The position numbers and the translations under genes are program-made. Below the pieces are notes generated by a model. The model was not told where the DNA came from. It ran no database searches and worked only from the letters and a program-made list of their open reading frames with translations. From assembly GCF_016405965.1 (NCBI RefSeq), contig NZ_JAEFCD010000020.1:23424-87423 (forward strand): a stretch of 64,000 nt of DNA, given 5' to 3'. The stretch is from Alteromonas sp. IB21. GTDB lineage: Bacteria; Pseudomonadota; Gammaproteobacteria; Enterobacterales; Alteromonadaceae. Of this stretch, positions 47,990 through 57,583 are shown in pieces; the first letter of the stretch is position 1; the number at the start of each line of letters is the position of its first letter.

Positions 47990-48019
47990 AAATTACAGCA
48001 AACGAAGTGACTAAGATCA
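47990..48019 (-). promoter_or_regulatory. Possible ECF (ChrR-type) promoter of the lipid operon
   Basis: On the minus strand TGATCT, 18 bases, then TAATTT. The -35 matches TGATCC of the Rhodobacter sigma-E (ChrR-controlled) promoters as I recall them at 5 of 6 positions, and the spacing equals that of the opposite promoter at 48055-48084. It would give a leader of about 130 bases. Confidence 0.35.
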
Positions 48020-48054
48020 CGTATTTGTGCCTACCTGTGAAAATAATTCCCATT

Positions 48055-48084
48055 CGATCCTATTTGTTCCCACTTGCGTAAGTA
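48055..48084 (+). promoter_or_regulatory. Possible ECF (ChrR-type) promoter of the LON-sigma-chrR unit
   Basis: CGATCC, 18 bases, then TAAGTA, close to the TGATCC-N18-TAAGA pattern I recall for ChrR-controlled sigma factors. It lies 26 bases before the LON-domain gene, followed by sigma and chrR on the same strand. Confidence 0.45.
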
Positions 48085-48110
48085 GTTTCATGTTTTCGGA
48101 AGTGTCAATT

Positions 48111-48686
48111 ATGAGTTTAGAACGTTTTCCTCTATTTCCTTTATCCGCTCACCTCTTACCAGAGGGTAGAATGGCGTTGAGAATTTTTGAGCCGCGATAC
48201 GTGCGCATGGTTAAGCAGGCATGCGCCGCGAACAGTGGCTTTGTGATGTGTATGCTTAATGCAAGTGGTGACAAGGAAACGAATAAGCATATACACAAAA
48301 TTGGTACCTACGCGCGGGTTGTAGATTTCGATATGCTCGATGATGGGTTGCTTGGCATAAAGGTTGCTGGTTCTCACTTAGTTGAGGTAAGTAGCATTGA
48401 AGTTGAAAAAGATGGCCTTCGCACAGGCAACTGTAAACTTTTACCGCAGTGGCAGTGTGATTTGGCGCCTCAGCAAATAGCGCCTATGGACGAGCGGCTC
48501 AAAGAAATATTCGGTAATTATGAAGAATTGGCTGCGCTCTATGAATCTCCAAAGTTTGATGACCCTAGTTGGGTGTTAAACCGCTGGTTAGAGTTACTTC
48601 CAGTAGATGGTTCACAAAAGCAGCACTTTCTAGCTCAGAGAGAATGTACCAATTTATTAAATTATCTCTCTGGGTTAATTGGATAG
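48111..48686 (+). CDS. LON substrate-binding domain protein
   Basis: 191 residues from the ATG at 48111 with GGAAG upstream; an ATG 84 bases upstream is in frame but would lie in the promoter. It corresponds to the N-terminal domain of Lon (FPLFPLSAHLLPEGRMALRIFEPRY ...) with no ATPase or protease part. Stand-alone LON-domain proteins are of unknown role, possibly adaptors. It precedes the ECF sigma gene by 119 bases with no visible terminator, so it may be cotranscribed. Confidence 0.85.
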   Translation: MSLERFPLFPLSAHLLPEGRMALRIFEPRYVRMVKQACAANSGFVMCMLNASGDKETNKHIHKIGTYARVVDFDMLDDGLLGIKVAGSHLVEVSSIEVEKDGLRTGNCKLLPQWQCDLAPQQIAPMDERLKEIFGNYEELAALYESPKFDDPSWVLNRWLELLPVDGSQKQHFLAQRECTNLLNYLSGLIG

Positions 48687-48805
48687 CTTTCGTAAGTAAT
48701 AAGCTATATTAAAAAATCGTAATCGAATATTGGCGAATTTCGCACGCGCTTTGAGTCTCAACGTCGTAGAATGATACAACCAAAACAGAAAAGCGGACGA
48801 ATCTT

Positions 48806-49417
48806 ATGTTAGTTGGAATTCCACTAGAACAAAGTAACAGCACAATCAAACCAAAAGAGTGTGCTACCGAAATGTCTGATTACTTGGTAGCGGTTGCAAA
48901 TACTCGATGCAAGCGTTCTTTTGCCAGAGTGTTTAATTATTTTGCGCCACGTCTGCGCTCCTACGCGTTAAAGCAAATGGGTAACGAAGCATTAGCGATG
49001 GAGCTTGTACAGGACACGATGTCGAACGTGTGGCAAAAAGCACACCTTTTCAACTCCGAGAAGGGCTCGCCTTCTACGTGGATATTTACGATTGCCCGCA
49101 ACATTCGTTTCGATATGCTACGAAAGCTGCAGAACAGAAAAGAAGATGTTTGTTCTGACGATTTGTGGCCTGTATTGTGCGAGCAGACAGCAGACGCGAA
49201 TGAGACGTCACTTGACGAGCAGGTAACGTTAGAGCAAATTGGTTTTATGTTTGAATCGCTTCCAGCTAAGCAAAAAGCTGTGGTTGAAGCTATCTATATC
49301 GACGGTAAATCACAACAAGAAGTCGCGGACGAACTTTCCATTCCTCTTGGTACGGTAAAGTCGAGAACTCGTCTGGCCCTTCAACGTTTAAAGGTCATGC
49401 TAAACGACAATGATTAA
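48806..49417 (+). CDS. ECF sigma factor, ChrR-controlled type
   Basis: 203 residues. Region 2 (VFNYFAPRLRSYALKQMGNEALAMELVQDTMSNVWQKAHLF ... IFTIARNIRFDMLR) and region 4 (LPAKQKAVVEAIYIDGKSQQEVADELSIPLGTVKSRTRLA) are both complete. The next gene, overlapping by 8 bases, is a ChrR-type anti-sigma factor, so the pair belongs to the group that responds to singlet oxygen in Rhodobacter and its relatives. It is distinct from the rpoE at 11.1 kb. The LON gene and the lipid operon are likely targets. Confidence 0.92.
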   Translation: MLVGIPLEQSNSTIKPKECATEMSDYLVAVANTRCKRSFARVFNYFAPRLRSYALKQMGNEALAMELVQDTMSNVWQKAHLFNSEKGSPSTWIFTIARNIRFDMLRKLQNRKEDVCSDDLWPVLCEQTADANETSLDEQVTLEQIGFMFESLPAKQKAVVEAIYIDGKSQQEVADELSIPLGTVKSRTRLALQRLKVMLNDND

Positions 49418-50153
49418 GTTTCATCCTAGTGCCCGACAGTTGTCTGATTTTGTTGAGGGCACGTTATCTCCTGCTATTTCGTTGATGGTTTCTGCGCACT
49501 GCGACATGTGTGGGAAATGTCAACGTCGAGTCGAAATAGAAACCGAAAGCCTTGCGGCTGAAATGGTGTCTTCGGCGGGCGCGAAAATGGATGACAATAT
49601 TGATATGTCTTTCCAGTTTGGCGACATGCTTTCACAGATAACGACACTTCCTTCTGGTAAACAGTCTGATCTGGGCACGGTGCACGACGTTGAGTATCAG
49701 GAGCCCTTGAAAAAGCATACCATCCGCCGCTCGCAAGCAGGCGTAAGCACGATTGAACTGGACGGCAGGACGTTTACGTTGCCGAGAACGCTTCACCGTT
49801 ACATCGACAAGACAGGTAGCTGGTCAAGCCTTGTTGGGAAACTTTGGCAGGCTCCCGTGGATTTAGGCAATCAAGGGGTTGCGAACTTCATTTTTATGGG
49901 GAGCGGTGGCAGTGTTCCGGAACATACTCATCGCGGTACCGAATACACACTCGTCATCGATGGTGAATTTAGTGACGGCCTGAGCCGGTACGACACTGGT
50001 GACTTTATTTTTATGAATGGCGAGAAAACGCACACTCCTAAAGCCGAGGGTAAAGAAGGGTGTTTGGTTTTCACTATTGTTGATCAGCCGTTACACTTTA
50101 CGTCAGGCTTAGCGCGTTTATTAAACCCATTCAGTCATTTGTTTTTTAGGTAG
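49410..50153 (+). CDS. chrR: ChrR-family anti-sigma factor with cupin domain
   Basis: 247 residues. The zinc anti-sigma domain has His5, then His30-x3-Cys34-x2-Cys37. The C-terminal cupin domain (about 130-230) has the metal ligands His172, His174, Glu178 (EHTHRGTE) and His208. In Rhodobacter the N-terminal domain holds sigma and the cupin is needed to release it on singlet oxygen. All ligands are intact, so a similar response is expected. Confidence 0.93.
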   Translation: MIKFHPSARQLSDFVEGTLSPAISLMVSAHCDMCGKCQRRVEIETESLAAEMVSSAGAKMDDNIDMSFQFGDMLSQITTLPSGKQSDLGTVHDVEYQEPLKKHTIRRSQAGVSTIELDGRTFTLPRTLHRYIDKTGSWSSLVGKLWQAPVDLGNQGVANFIFMGSGGSVPEHTHRGTEYTLVIDGEFSDGLSRYDTGDFIFMNGEKTHTPKAEGKEGCLVFTIVDQPLHFTSGLARLLNPFSHLFFR

Positions 50154-50210
50154 CAACTAAAGATATTGTTTTAGTGGGTTGAAGAAAATACTGCTTAAAA
50201 GACAAAAACG

Positions 50211-50237
50211 AAAAAACGCACGTCAGGTGCGTTTTTT
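50211..50237. terminator. Bidirectional intrinsic terminator chrR / bamD
   Basis: AAAAAACGCAC / GTGCGTTTTTT, a perfect 11 bp stem with a 5-base loop and T or A runs on both sides, between convergent genes. Confidence 0.92.
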
Positions 50238-50263
50238 GTTTTTACTGATAACAGCTATTGCGC

Positions 50264-51028
50264 CTAGCTAATGAATTCACTATCTGGATAGTTTAATTTC
50301 AACGTTTTCATCGCATTGTTACGCAACTCTTCCAAGCCAAGTTGTTCATAGCTCGAAACCATAATTTCAAGGGCCTGCTGAACCTGTGTTGTGTTCGGGA
50401 AATGCTCAATAACATAACGTCCGCGGTTAGCAGCTGCAACGTAAGCCTGACGTCTCATATAGAAACGGGCGATAGCAATTTCGTAGCGCGCCAAGCGGTC
50501 TTTAATATGTACCATACGCTGTTTTGCGTCCGCAGCATATTTACTGTCTGGGTACTGCTGAATTAGCCTACGGAAATCTTCAAATGCCGCACGAGACTTC
50601 GATGGATCCCTGTCAGTACGGTCTATGTTCATCAATTCTTGGAATAAATTGCTATCAGATTCCATGTTAGTTAATCCACGCATGTAATAGGCGTAATCAA
50701 CATCTGAGTGATTAGGGTTTAGACGAATAAACCTGTCGATAGTGGCTAGGGTTTCTTCGTTTTTGCCCGATTTATAGTAGCTATAAATCAAGTCAAGTTG
50801 AACCTGGTGAGAAAGTGGTCCAAAAGGATATCGGGAGTCTAGCGCACTCAATGTTTGCGCTGCAGCACTAAAGTTACCAACTTCCATGCTTTGTTTTGCT
50901 CTGTCGTACAGTTGCTGCGCACCCATGTTTGCTAAAACAGCTTTCTCTTCATTATCTGAAGAGCTACAACCTGCGACAGACACCATAGCACCAAGTAAAA
51001 CCGGTGCCAGTAGACGAAATGATTTCAT
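50264..51028 (-). CDS. bamD: Outer membrane assembly lipoprotein BamD
   Basis: 254 residues (E. coli 245). Lipoprotein signal with lipobox VAGC (Cys21) followed by SSSDNEE, so sorted to the outer membrane. TPR-like repeats follow (LYDRAKQSMEVGNFSAAAQTLSALDSRYPFGPLS ... YYKSGKNEETLATIDRFIRLNP). It is an essential part of the Bam complex that inserts beta-barrel proteins. It is divergent from rluD, as in E. coli. Confidence 0.96.
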   Translation of the reverse strand: MKSFRLLAPVLLGAMVSVAGCSSSDNEEKAVLANMGAQQLYDRAKQSMEVGNFSAAAQTLSALDSRYPFGPLSHQVQLDLIYSYYKSGKNEETLATIDRFIRLNPNHSDVDYAYYMRGLTNMESDSNLFQELMNIDRTDRDPSKSRAAFEDFRRLIQQYPDSKYAADAKQRMVHIKDRLARYEIAIARFYMRRQAYVAAANRGRYVIEHFPNTTQVQQALEIMVSSYEQLGLEELRNNAMKTLKLNYPDSEFIS

Positions 51029-51214
51029 AATAATTCTATTTTCCTGCTAAACAGTTTTAGTACTTCGCTGTCTAAGCCCATGTGTTAAACAACAACACTT
51101 TAATTGCATTCTAACGTACTAACGGTGAGAAAAACCATACAAAAACGTAAACAAGGCAGTGTACAGCGTCAAACCTTGTTATAATACCCTTTTTTAGACG
51201 TAATCAATGGTGTT

Positions 51215-52198
51215 ATGACAGAGTCGCCCAACACAATACAATTAGAAGCTTCAACGGAAGCTGCCCATTTTGGTTTACGGTTAGATCAGGTTTTGGCTGA
51301 TTTGTTCCCTGAATATTCCCGTTCTAAGCTAAAAACTTGGATTCAAGACGGTAATGTGGCGGTAAACGGTGAGGTAATCACTATTCCACGCCATAAAATG
51401 CAGATGGAAGAGCTTGTTACCGTTCGCGCTGAGATGGATGTTCAAGTTACAAGTGAAGCGCAAGATATTGCCCTAGATATTGTCTATGAAGACGATCATA
51501 TCTTAGTAATAAACAAGCCCGCTGACTTGGTTGTACACCCTGGTGCAGGTAATCCAAGTGGTACCGTGCTCAATGCGCTTTTAAATCATGTTCCTGAAAT
51601 CGATAAGGTTCCTCGCGCAGGTATCGTTCATCGCCTCGATAAAGATACGACGGGCTTGATGGTAGTAGCAAAAACTATCCCAGCGCAAACGCATCTTGTC
51701 GATCAACTTCAGCGTCGAGAAATGAGTCGTGAGTATGAAGCAATAGCCTTAGGTACTATGGTCGCGGGAGGCATCGTTGATGAACCCATAGGAAGACATG
51801 CGACTAAGCGAACCCATATGGCGGTGCGCGAGTCGGGTAAGCCTGCAGTTACGCATTTCCGCGTTATTGAAAAGTTTAGAGCTTACACCCATTTACGTCT
51901 TAAGCTAGAGACAGGCCGTACTCATCAAATACGCGTGCATATGGCTCATATCAAGCATCCCTTATTGGGTGACCAAGTTTATGGCGGGCGTCCTCGTTTA
52001 CCAAAAGGTGCCTCTGAGGAGTTTATTGCTGCTCTTCGCGGCTTTAAGCGTCAAGCACTTCATGCCGCTCAGCTTTCTCTATTCCACCCAGAAACTGAGG
52101 AGTGGATGACGTGGAAGGCACCTTTACCGCAGGATATGCAAGACATGTTAAAAGCGGTTAAAAAGGACAGCGAAGAAAACCCTCAAGACATGTTGTAA
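51215..52198 (+). CDS. rluD: 23S rRNA pseudouridine synthase RluD
   Basis: 327 residues (E. coli 326). Makes pseudouridines 1911, 1915 and 1917 in helix 69 of 23S rRNA. An S4-like domain (LRLDQVLADLFPEYSRSKLKTWI) precedes the catalytic domain with the Asp in GIVHRLDKDTTGLMVVAK; ETGRTHQIRVHM is conserved. A TATAAT lies about 31 bases before the start. pgeF follows in 16 bases. Confidence 0.96.
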   Translation: MTESPNTIQLEASTEAAHFGLRLDQVLADLFPEYSRSKLKTWIQDGNVAVNGEVITIPRHKMQMEELVTVRAEMDVQVTSEAQDIALDIVYEDDHILVINKPADLVVHPGAGNPSGTVLNALLNHVPEIDKVPRAGIVHRLDKDTTGLMVVAKTIPAQTHLVDQLQRREMSREYEAIALGTMVAGGIVDEPIGRHATKRTHMAVRESGKPAVTHFRVIEKFRAYTHLRLKLETGRTHQIRVHMAHIKHPLLGDQVYGGRPRLPKGASEEFIAALRGFKRQALHAAQLSLFHPETEEWMTWKAPLPQDMQDMLKAVKKDSEENPQDML

Positions 52199-52214
52199 GT
52201 AGGTAAGAAGACCT

Positions 52215-52970
52215 ATGCAAAATTCACATCAAGGCTCATCTATGTCAGTGGCGCTCGACCTGATCACGCCCGAGTGGCCTTGTCCGTCTAACGTTGTGGC
52301 TTACACTACGACTCGAGCGGGTGGCGTTAGCACTGGGGATTTTGCAGGCTTGAATGTTGGGGCTCACGTGGGCGACGACTTACTTTTGGTTAAAGCCAAC
52401 AGAAGTCTTCTGCCTCACGGAGATAAAATCACATGGTTGGAACAGATTCACAGCAGCCGCGTGGTTTCTTTACCCAGCTTAGACACCACCGCAGATGCGG
52501 CTTATTCAACATCAACATCTCACTTCTGTGCCGTCATGACTGCAGACTGTGTACCTATCTTGTTATGCGATGAGCATGGACAAGAGGTCGCGGCAGTTCA
52601 CGCTGGCTGGAAAGGTCTTCACACTAATATTATCAAAAACGCGGTTTTAAATTTTACCTGTCCGAGTAGTAAAATTATGGCGTGGATTGGGCCTGCTATC
52701 AGTCAGTCGTGCTACGAAGTAAATGAAGAATTAGCGGGGTTGTTCCGCCATATCCAGGGTGTAGTGGCGCCAAGTAGCAATCAAGATAGATATTTATTGA
52801 ACTTACCCAAGATAGCGCAGGCTCAACTCGCGCAGGCGGGTGTCGAGAATGTAACGCAAAGTAACTTATGTACCTATTCTGATGAACATCACTTTTATTC
52901 TCACCGTAGGGCAACGCATCAACAAAAGCGAACCACAGGAAGAATGGTCAGTGTGATTGGTATACGCTAA
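52215..52970 (+). CDS. pgeF: Purine nucleoside phosphorylase / laccase-domain protein
   Basis: 251 residues from the first ATG (AAGAAG upstream); a start at 52242 would give 242 residues and match E. coli YfiH (243). Contains the zinc or copper ligands of the YfiH/LACC1 family: TADCVPILLCD and AAVHAGWKGL. Family members phosphorolyse purine nucleosides, and PgeF was linked to peptidoglycan editing. Placement between rluD and clpB matches E. coli. Confidence 0.92.
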   Translation: MQNSHQGSSMSVALDLITPEWPCPSNVVAYTTTRAGGVSTGDFAGLNVGAHVGDDLLLVKANRSLLPHGDKITWLEQIHSSRVVSLPSLDTTADAAYSTSTSHFCAVMTADCVPILLCDEHGQEVAAVHAGWKGLHTNIIKNAVLNFTCPSSKIMAWIGPAISQSCYEVNEELAGLFRHIQGVVAPSSNQDRYLLNLPKIAQAQLAQAGVENVTQSNLCTYSDEHHFYSHRRATHQQKRTTGRMVSVIGIR

Positions 52971-53091
52971 TTTCAGTGATTGCTCACCTGTAGATGTGCT
53001 GGTAAAAATTCGGTCAACCAAATCAAAGTTTGCGCTATATCAAATCCTCAATAGTCTTTTTCATCTTTTTGGCTATCTTTTAGCGCTTATA

Positions 53092-53119
53092 CTTGAATCA
53101 CAATTCCGCTGCCTACATA
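53092..53119 (+). promoter_or_regulatory. Heat-shock (sigma-32) promoter of clpB
   Basis: CTTGAA, 14 bases, then CCTACATA, close to CTTGAAA-N13/14-CCCCATAT. It lies about 40 bases before the clpB start. Confidence 0.75.
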
Positions 53120-53159
53120 ACTAGACTATACATAATTGTTTATTTTTTAGGTTGAGATT

Positions 53160-55736
53160 ATGAGACTAGATAGATTTACCAGTAAATTTCAGCTCGCGAT
53201 TTCCGATGCTCAATCACTCGCGTTGGGGCGAGATCATCAATATATTGAACCTGTTCATTTAATGACAGCCATGCTTAATCAGCAAGGAGGTTCAGTTCGT
53301 CCATTGTTAGATCAGGCAAACATTAATGTAAATGCGCTGCGCTCAGCATTGAGTCAGGCTATTGAGCGTTTACCCCGCATAGAAGGTATAGGAGGCGATG
53401 TTCAGTTAAGCAAAGACAGCGGCATATTACTGAACCTTTGCGATAAAATCGCGCAGCAGCGGAAAGATGAATACATCACATCCGAAATCTTTGTGCTGGC
53501 AGCATTACAAGATAAAGGTCGATTGGGTGAGATTTTTAAAAGTTTAAATATCACGAAAGAAGTCATTGAAAGTGCGATAGACGACATGCGTGGTGGTCAG
53601 AAGGTGACAGATCCGAACGCTGAAGACGTGCGTCAAGCGCTAGAGAAGTATACCACAGACTTAACCGAACGGGCTGAACAAGGAAAGCTTGACCCTGTCA
53701 TCGGGCGAGATGAAGAAATTCGCAGGACCGTTCAGGTGTTGCAGCGTAGAACCAAAAACAACCCTGTGCTTATTGGTGAGCCAGGTGTGGGTAAAACCGC
53801 GATTGTTGAAGGTTTGGCACAGCGTATCATTAATGGCGAAGTGCCAGAAGGACTCAAAAACAAGCGTGTGCTTGCCCTTGATATGGGGGCGTTGGTGGCC
53901 GGCGCTAAATATCGCGGTGAGTTTGAAGAGCGCTTGAAAGCAGTGCTGAACGAATTGGCGAAAGAAGAAGGACGCGTTATTTTATTTGTTGACGAGCTAC
54001 ACACTATGGTGGGAGCAGGAAAGGGCGACGGTGCAATGGATGCGGGGAATATGCTTAAACCTGCGCTGGCTCGCGGTGAGCTTCACTGTGTGGGCGCAAC
54101 CACGTTAGACGAATACCGTCAGTACATTGAAAAAGATGCAGCGCTAGAGCGTCGTTTCCAAAAAATATTGGTTGAAGAGCCTAGCGTTGAAGACACCATC
54201 GCCATCTTACGAGGGCTTAAAGAACGCTACGAGCTTCATCACTCGGTGGATATCACTGACCCAGCTATTGTAGCAGCCGCCAGTTTGTCCCATCGCTATA
54301 TAAGCGACCGTCAGCTACCGGATAAGGCCATTGACCTTATCGATGAAGCGGCATCTAGCATTCGTCTGCAAATAGACTCTAAGCCGGAAGAAATGGACCG
54401 ACTAGAGCGCCGTATTATTCAGCTCAAGTTAGAAGAGCAGGCGCTTGCTAAAGAAACGGACGATGCAAGTCATAAAAGACTTGAAATGATCGAACTAGAG
54501 CGTGAGCAAGCGGAAACCAAATATTCAGAGCTCGAAAAAGTATGGCTGGATGAAAAAGACGCCATGCAGGGTACCCAAACTATTAAAGGCGAACTTGAGC
54601 AAGCCAAACTAGATTTGGAAATTGCGCGACGGGCTTCTGATTTAAATCGTATGTCGGAACTTCAGTATGGTCGGATTCCTGAACTTGAGGCCAAGCTTGA
54701 GCAGGCGGCTGAAAATGAAACTCGAGAAACAACCTTACTTAAAAACAAAGTAACTGATGCAGAAATCGCTGATGTGCTTTCTCGGTGGACGGGTATTCCA
54801 GTGGCAAGAATGCTGGAAGGCGAGCGTGAAAAATTACTTCGCATGGAAGACGTCCTTCATAAACGAGTCGTTGGTCAAGAAGAGGCCGTTCAGTCTGTAT
54901 CAAATGCAATACGTCGTTCTAGAGCCGGGCTTGCCGACCCAAATCGTCCAATCGGTTCCTTCCTTTTCTTAGGGCCTACGGGGGTAGGGAAGACAGAGCT
55001 GTGCAAAGCGTTAGCTGGTTTCATGTTTGATACTGAAGACGCCATGATACGCATCGATATGTCTGAGTTCATGGAGAAACACTCTGTGGCGCGTTTAGTT
55101 GGCGCTCCTCCAGGCTACGTTGGCTATGAAGAAGGTGGTTATTTAACCGAAGCGGTGCGTCGTAAGCCTTATTCAGTAATATTGTTAGACGAAGTTGAAA
55201 AGGCGCATCCCGATGTATTCAACATTCTGCTTCAGGTATTAGATGACGGCAGACTAACTGACGGACAAGGACGCACCGTAGACTTTAAAAATACGGTTGT
55301 GATCATGACGTCTAACTTGGGCTCAGACATCATTCAAGATAAGCACAACGAAAGCCAGTATGACGAAATGAAAGGGATGGTAATGAATGTGGTAGGACAA
55401 CATTTCAGACCTGAATTCATTAACCGCGTTGATGATATTGTGGTATTTCATCCACTTGGGAAAGAGCAAATTAAGTCTATTGCGAAAATTCAGCTTGCCT
55501 CTCTTCGCGCAAGATTGGCAGAAAAAGGGTATAAACTTACGTTGTCTGCGGCTGCCATGGACAAGTTGGCCGATGCGGGCTTCGACCCTGTGTTTGGCGC
55601 GCGTCCTCTTAAGCGAGCGATACAAGTGCAGGTGGAAAATCCGCTTGCGCATCAGTTGTTAGCAGGGGAGTTAATACCCGAGTCAACAGTGCGTATAGAT
55701 GCAGACGACAGCGGGCTTTTTATTGTCAGCAACTAG
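53160..55736 (+). CDS. clpB: Chaperone ClpB
   Basis: 858 residues (E. coli 857). Hexameric AAA+ disaggregase working with DnaK. N domain (1-150), first AAA domain with GEPGVGKT, the middle coiled coil (about 400-520, [20 protein letters not shown]), and the second AAA domain with [20 protein letters not shown] and the pore loop GYVGYEE. A sigma-32 promoter precedes it and a terminator follows. Confidence 0.98.
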   Translation: MRLDRFTSKFQLAISDAQSLALGRDHQYIEPVHLMTAMLNQQGGSVRPLLDQANINVNALRSALSQAIERLPRIEGIGGDVQLSKDSGILLNLCDKIAQQRKDEYITSEIFVLAALQDKGRLGEIFKSLNITKEVIESAIDDMRGGQKVTDPNAEDVRQALEKYTTDLTERAEQGKLDPVIGRDEEIRRTVQVLQRRTKNNPVLIGEPGVGKTAIVEGLAQRIINGEVPEGLKNKRVLALDMGALVAGAKYRGEFEERLKAVLNELAKEEGRVILFVDELHTMVGAGKGDGAMDAGNMLKPALARGELHCVGATTLDEYRQYIEKDAALERRFQKILVEEPSVEDTIAILRGLKERYELHHSVDITDPAIVAAASLSHRYISDRQLPDKAIDLIDEAASSIRLQIDSKPEEMDRLERRIIQLKLEEQALAKETDDASHKRLEMIELEREQAETKYSELEKVWLDEKDAMQGTQTIKGELEQAKLDLEIARRASDLNRMSELQYGRIPELEAKLEQAAENETRETTLLKNKVTDAEIADVLSRWTGIPVARMLEGEREKLLRMEDVLHKRVVGQEEAVQSVSNAIRRSRAGLADPNRPIGSFLFLGPTGVGKTELCKALAGFMFDTEDAMIRIDMSEFMEKHSVARLVGAPPGYVGYEEGGYLTEAVRRKPYSVILLDEVEKAHPDVFNILLQVLDDGRLTDGQGRTVDFKNTVVIMTSNLGSDIIQDKHNESQYDEMKGMVMNVVGQHFRPEFINRVDDIVVFHPLGKEQIKSIAKIQLASLRARLAEKGYKLTLSAAAMDKLADAGFDPVFGARPLKRAIQVQVENPLAHQLLAGELIPESTVRIDADDSGLFIVSN

Positions 55737-55762
55737 GAAGTATTGAGATCAGCTACTTCAAA

Positions 55763-55786
55763 GGCACTGGAAACAGTGCCTTTTTT
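55763..55786 (+). terminator. Intrinsic terminator of clpB
   Basis: GGCACTG / CAGTGCC stem with GAAA loop followed by TTTTTT. Confidence 0.92.
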
Positions 55787-55858
55787 ATTGCCTTATTACT
55801 GCCTTTTCCTTTAGTTTACCTGTTAGAGCAAACTTAGCGCAGGTGTTAGGAGTTATTC

Positions 55859-57562
55859 ATGCAAACAGCCCCAATTATTGGCGCATTTAAACGCGTACTC
55901 GGGGAAGGTAACCTTACCGTTGGTAAACGTCAAACCGAACACTACCGAAAAGGGTGGCGCTCTGGCGAGGGTGACGCATTAGCGGTACTTTTTCCACAAA
56001 CGCTAATGCAATATTGGAAAGTGCTTAAGGTTTGCGTTGAACATAACTGTATCATCATTATGCAGGCCGCGAAAACCGGGCTGACCGAAGGCTCGACACC
56101 TAGCGGTGACGATTATGATAGACCGGTAGTAGTAATTAACACCCTAGCTATGGACGATATCGTTCTAATAAATGATGGTAGGCAGGTGTTGAGTTTTCCA
56201 GGTGCAACCTTGTTTAAGCTTGAAAAAATGCTGAAGCCCTTGGGGCGTGCTTCGCATTCAGTAATTGGCTCATCGTGTTTGGGGGCGTCAATAGTTGGCG
56301 GTGTGGCAAACAATTCAGGTGGGGCGTTAGTTAAACGGGGGCCTGCGTATACTGAGTTATCGCTATTTGCCCAAATAGATAAAAACGGTGAACTGAAGCT
56401 TATTAATCATTTAGGAATAGATTTAGGCGATGACCCAGAAGAGATTATCGGAAACCTTTCTTCAAGCAACTTTGCAAAATCACTACCCGATACTGACAAG
56501 CAAGCGTCAGCTAGTGACTACGAACATATCGTTCGAGATGTGAGTGCTAATACGCCTAGCCGCTTTAATGCCGACCCATCAAGGCTATATGAAGCCAGCG
56601 GTTGCGCGGGAAAGATTGCAGTTTTTGCTGTGCGCTTAGATACATTCGAAGTGTCCAAGAAAGAACAAACGTTCTACATCGGTACGAATGATGCTGCTGT
56701 GTTTACCCGTATTCGCAAAGAAATTTTGTCGACCTTTAAACACATTCCTGAAGTAGGCGAATACCTTCACAGGGAGATGTTTGATATTGCTGATGTGTAC
56801 GGCAAAGATACAATATTAAGTATTGAGCGTCTGGGAACTGATTCACTACCTAAAATGTTTGCACTTAAAGGGCGGGTGGATGCTGTGCTTAACAAGCTGC
56901 CTTTTATACCTGCTTATTTGAGTGATAGCGTTATGCAGTTTGGTAGTAAGTTCTTTCCTGATCAAATTCCTTCGAGCCTAAGAGCCTTCCGCGACAAGTT
57001 CGAGCATCATCTTATCCTTAAAATGAGCGATGGAGGTATTGAAGAGGCTAGCACACTTTTATCCAGGTTGTTTAATGAAGAGCAATTAGAAGGTGACTTC
57101 ATTACCTGTAATGAAGAGGAAGCCTCTAAGGCGTTTTTATTGCGTTTCGCCGCCGCGGGAGCAGCAGTGCGCTATCAAATGCTACATCACAAGCAAGTAG
57201 GGGATATTTTAGCGTTAGATATTGCTTTACGCCGTAACGATGATTTTTGGGTAGAAGAGTTGCCCGAGTATATTGCCCAATATGTAGAAAAATCGCTTTA
57301 TTACGGGCATTTCTTTTGCCATGTTTTCCATCAAGATTACATATTGAAAAAGGGCAGCGATGCCAAAAAAGTAAAAGCGAATATGTTGGCATTATTAGAT
57401 AGCCGCGGTGCTAAATATCCTGCCGAGCATAACGTCGGGCATTTGTATGAAGCTGAGAGTACGTTACAGCAGTTTTACAGAGAGCTAGACCCTACCAATA
57501 CCTTTAATCCAGGCATTGGTAAGATGGAGAAGCACAAACGCAATTGTTCGTGCTGCCTTTAG
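55859..57562 (+). CDS. dld: D-lactate dehydrogenase (quinone), Dld type
   Basis: 567 residues (E. coli 571). Membrane-associated FAD enzyme that oxidises D-lactate and passes electrons to quinone. FAD-binding PCMH segment: IIIMQAAKTGLTEGSTPSG and IGSSCLGASIVGGVANNSGG, then the membrane-binding middle domain and the C-terminal cap with HVFHQDY and DPTNTFNPGIGKMEK. The tail ends in KRNCSCCL, a cysteine cluster not present in E. coli Dld. It converges on prsT with only 21 bases between stops. Confidence 0.94.
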   Translation: MQTAPIIGAFKRVLGEGNLTVGKRQTEHYRKGWRSGEGDALAVLFPQTLMQYWKVLKVCVEHNCIIIMQAAKTGLTEGSTPSGDDYDRPVVVINTLAMDDIVLINDGRQVLSFPGATLFKLEKMLKPLGRASHSVIGSSCLGASIVGGVANNSGGALVKRGPAYTELSLFAQIDKNGELKLINHLGIDLGDDPEEIIGNLSSSNFAKSLPDTDKQASASDYEHIVRDVSANTPSRFNADPSRLYEASGCAGKIAVFAVRLDTFEVSKKEQTFYIGTNDAAVFTRIRKEILSTFKHIPEVGEYLHREMFDIADVYGKDTILSIERLGTDSLPKMFALKGRVDAVLNKLPFIPAYLSDSVMQFGSKFFPDQIPSSLRAFRDKFEHHLILKMSDGGIEEASTLLSRLFNEEQLEGDFITCNEEEASKAFLLRFAAAGAAVRYQMLHHKQVGDILALDIALRRNDDFWVEELPEYIAQYVEKSLYYGHFFCHVFHQDYILKKGSDAKKVKANMLALLDSRGAKYPAEHNVGHLYEAESTLQQFYRELDPTNTFNPGIGKMEKHKRNCSCCL

Positions 57563-57583
57563 TTGAAGGTGAAGAGAGTCTGA

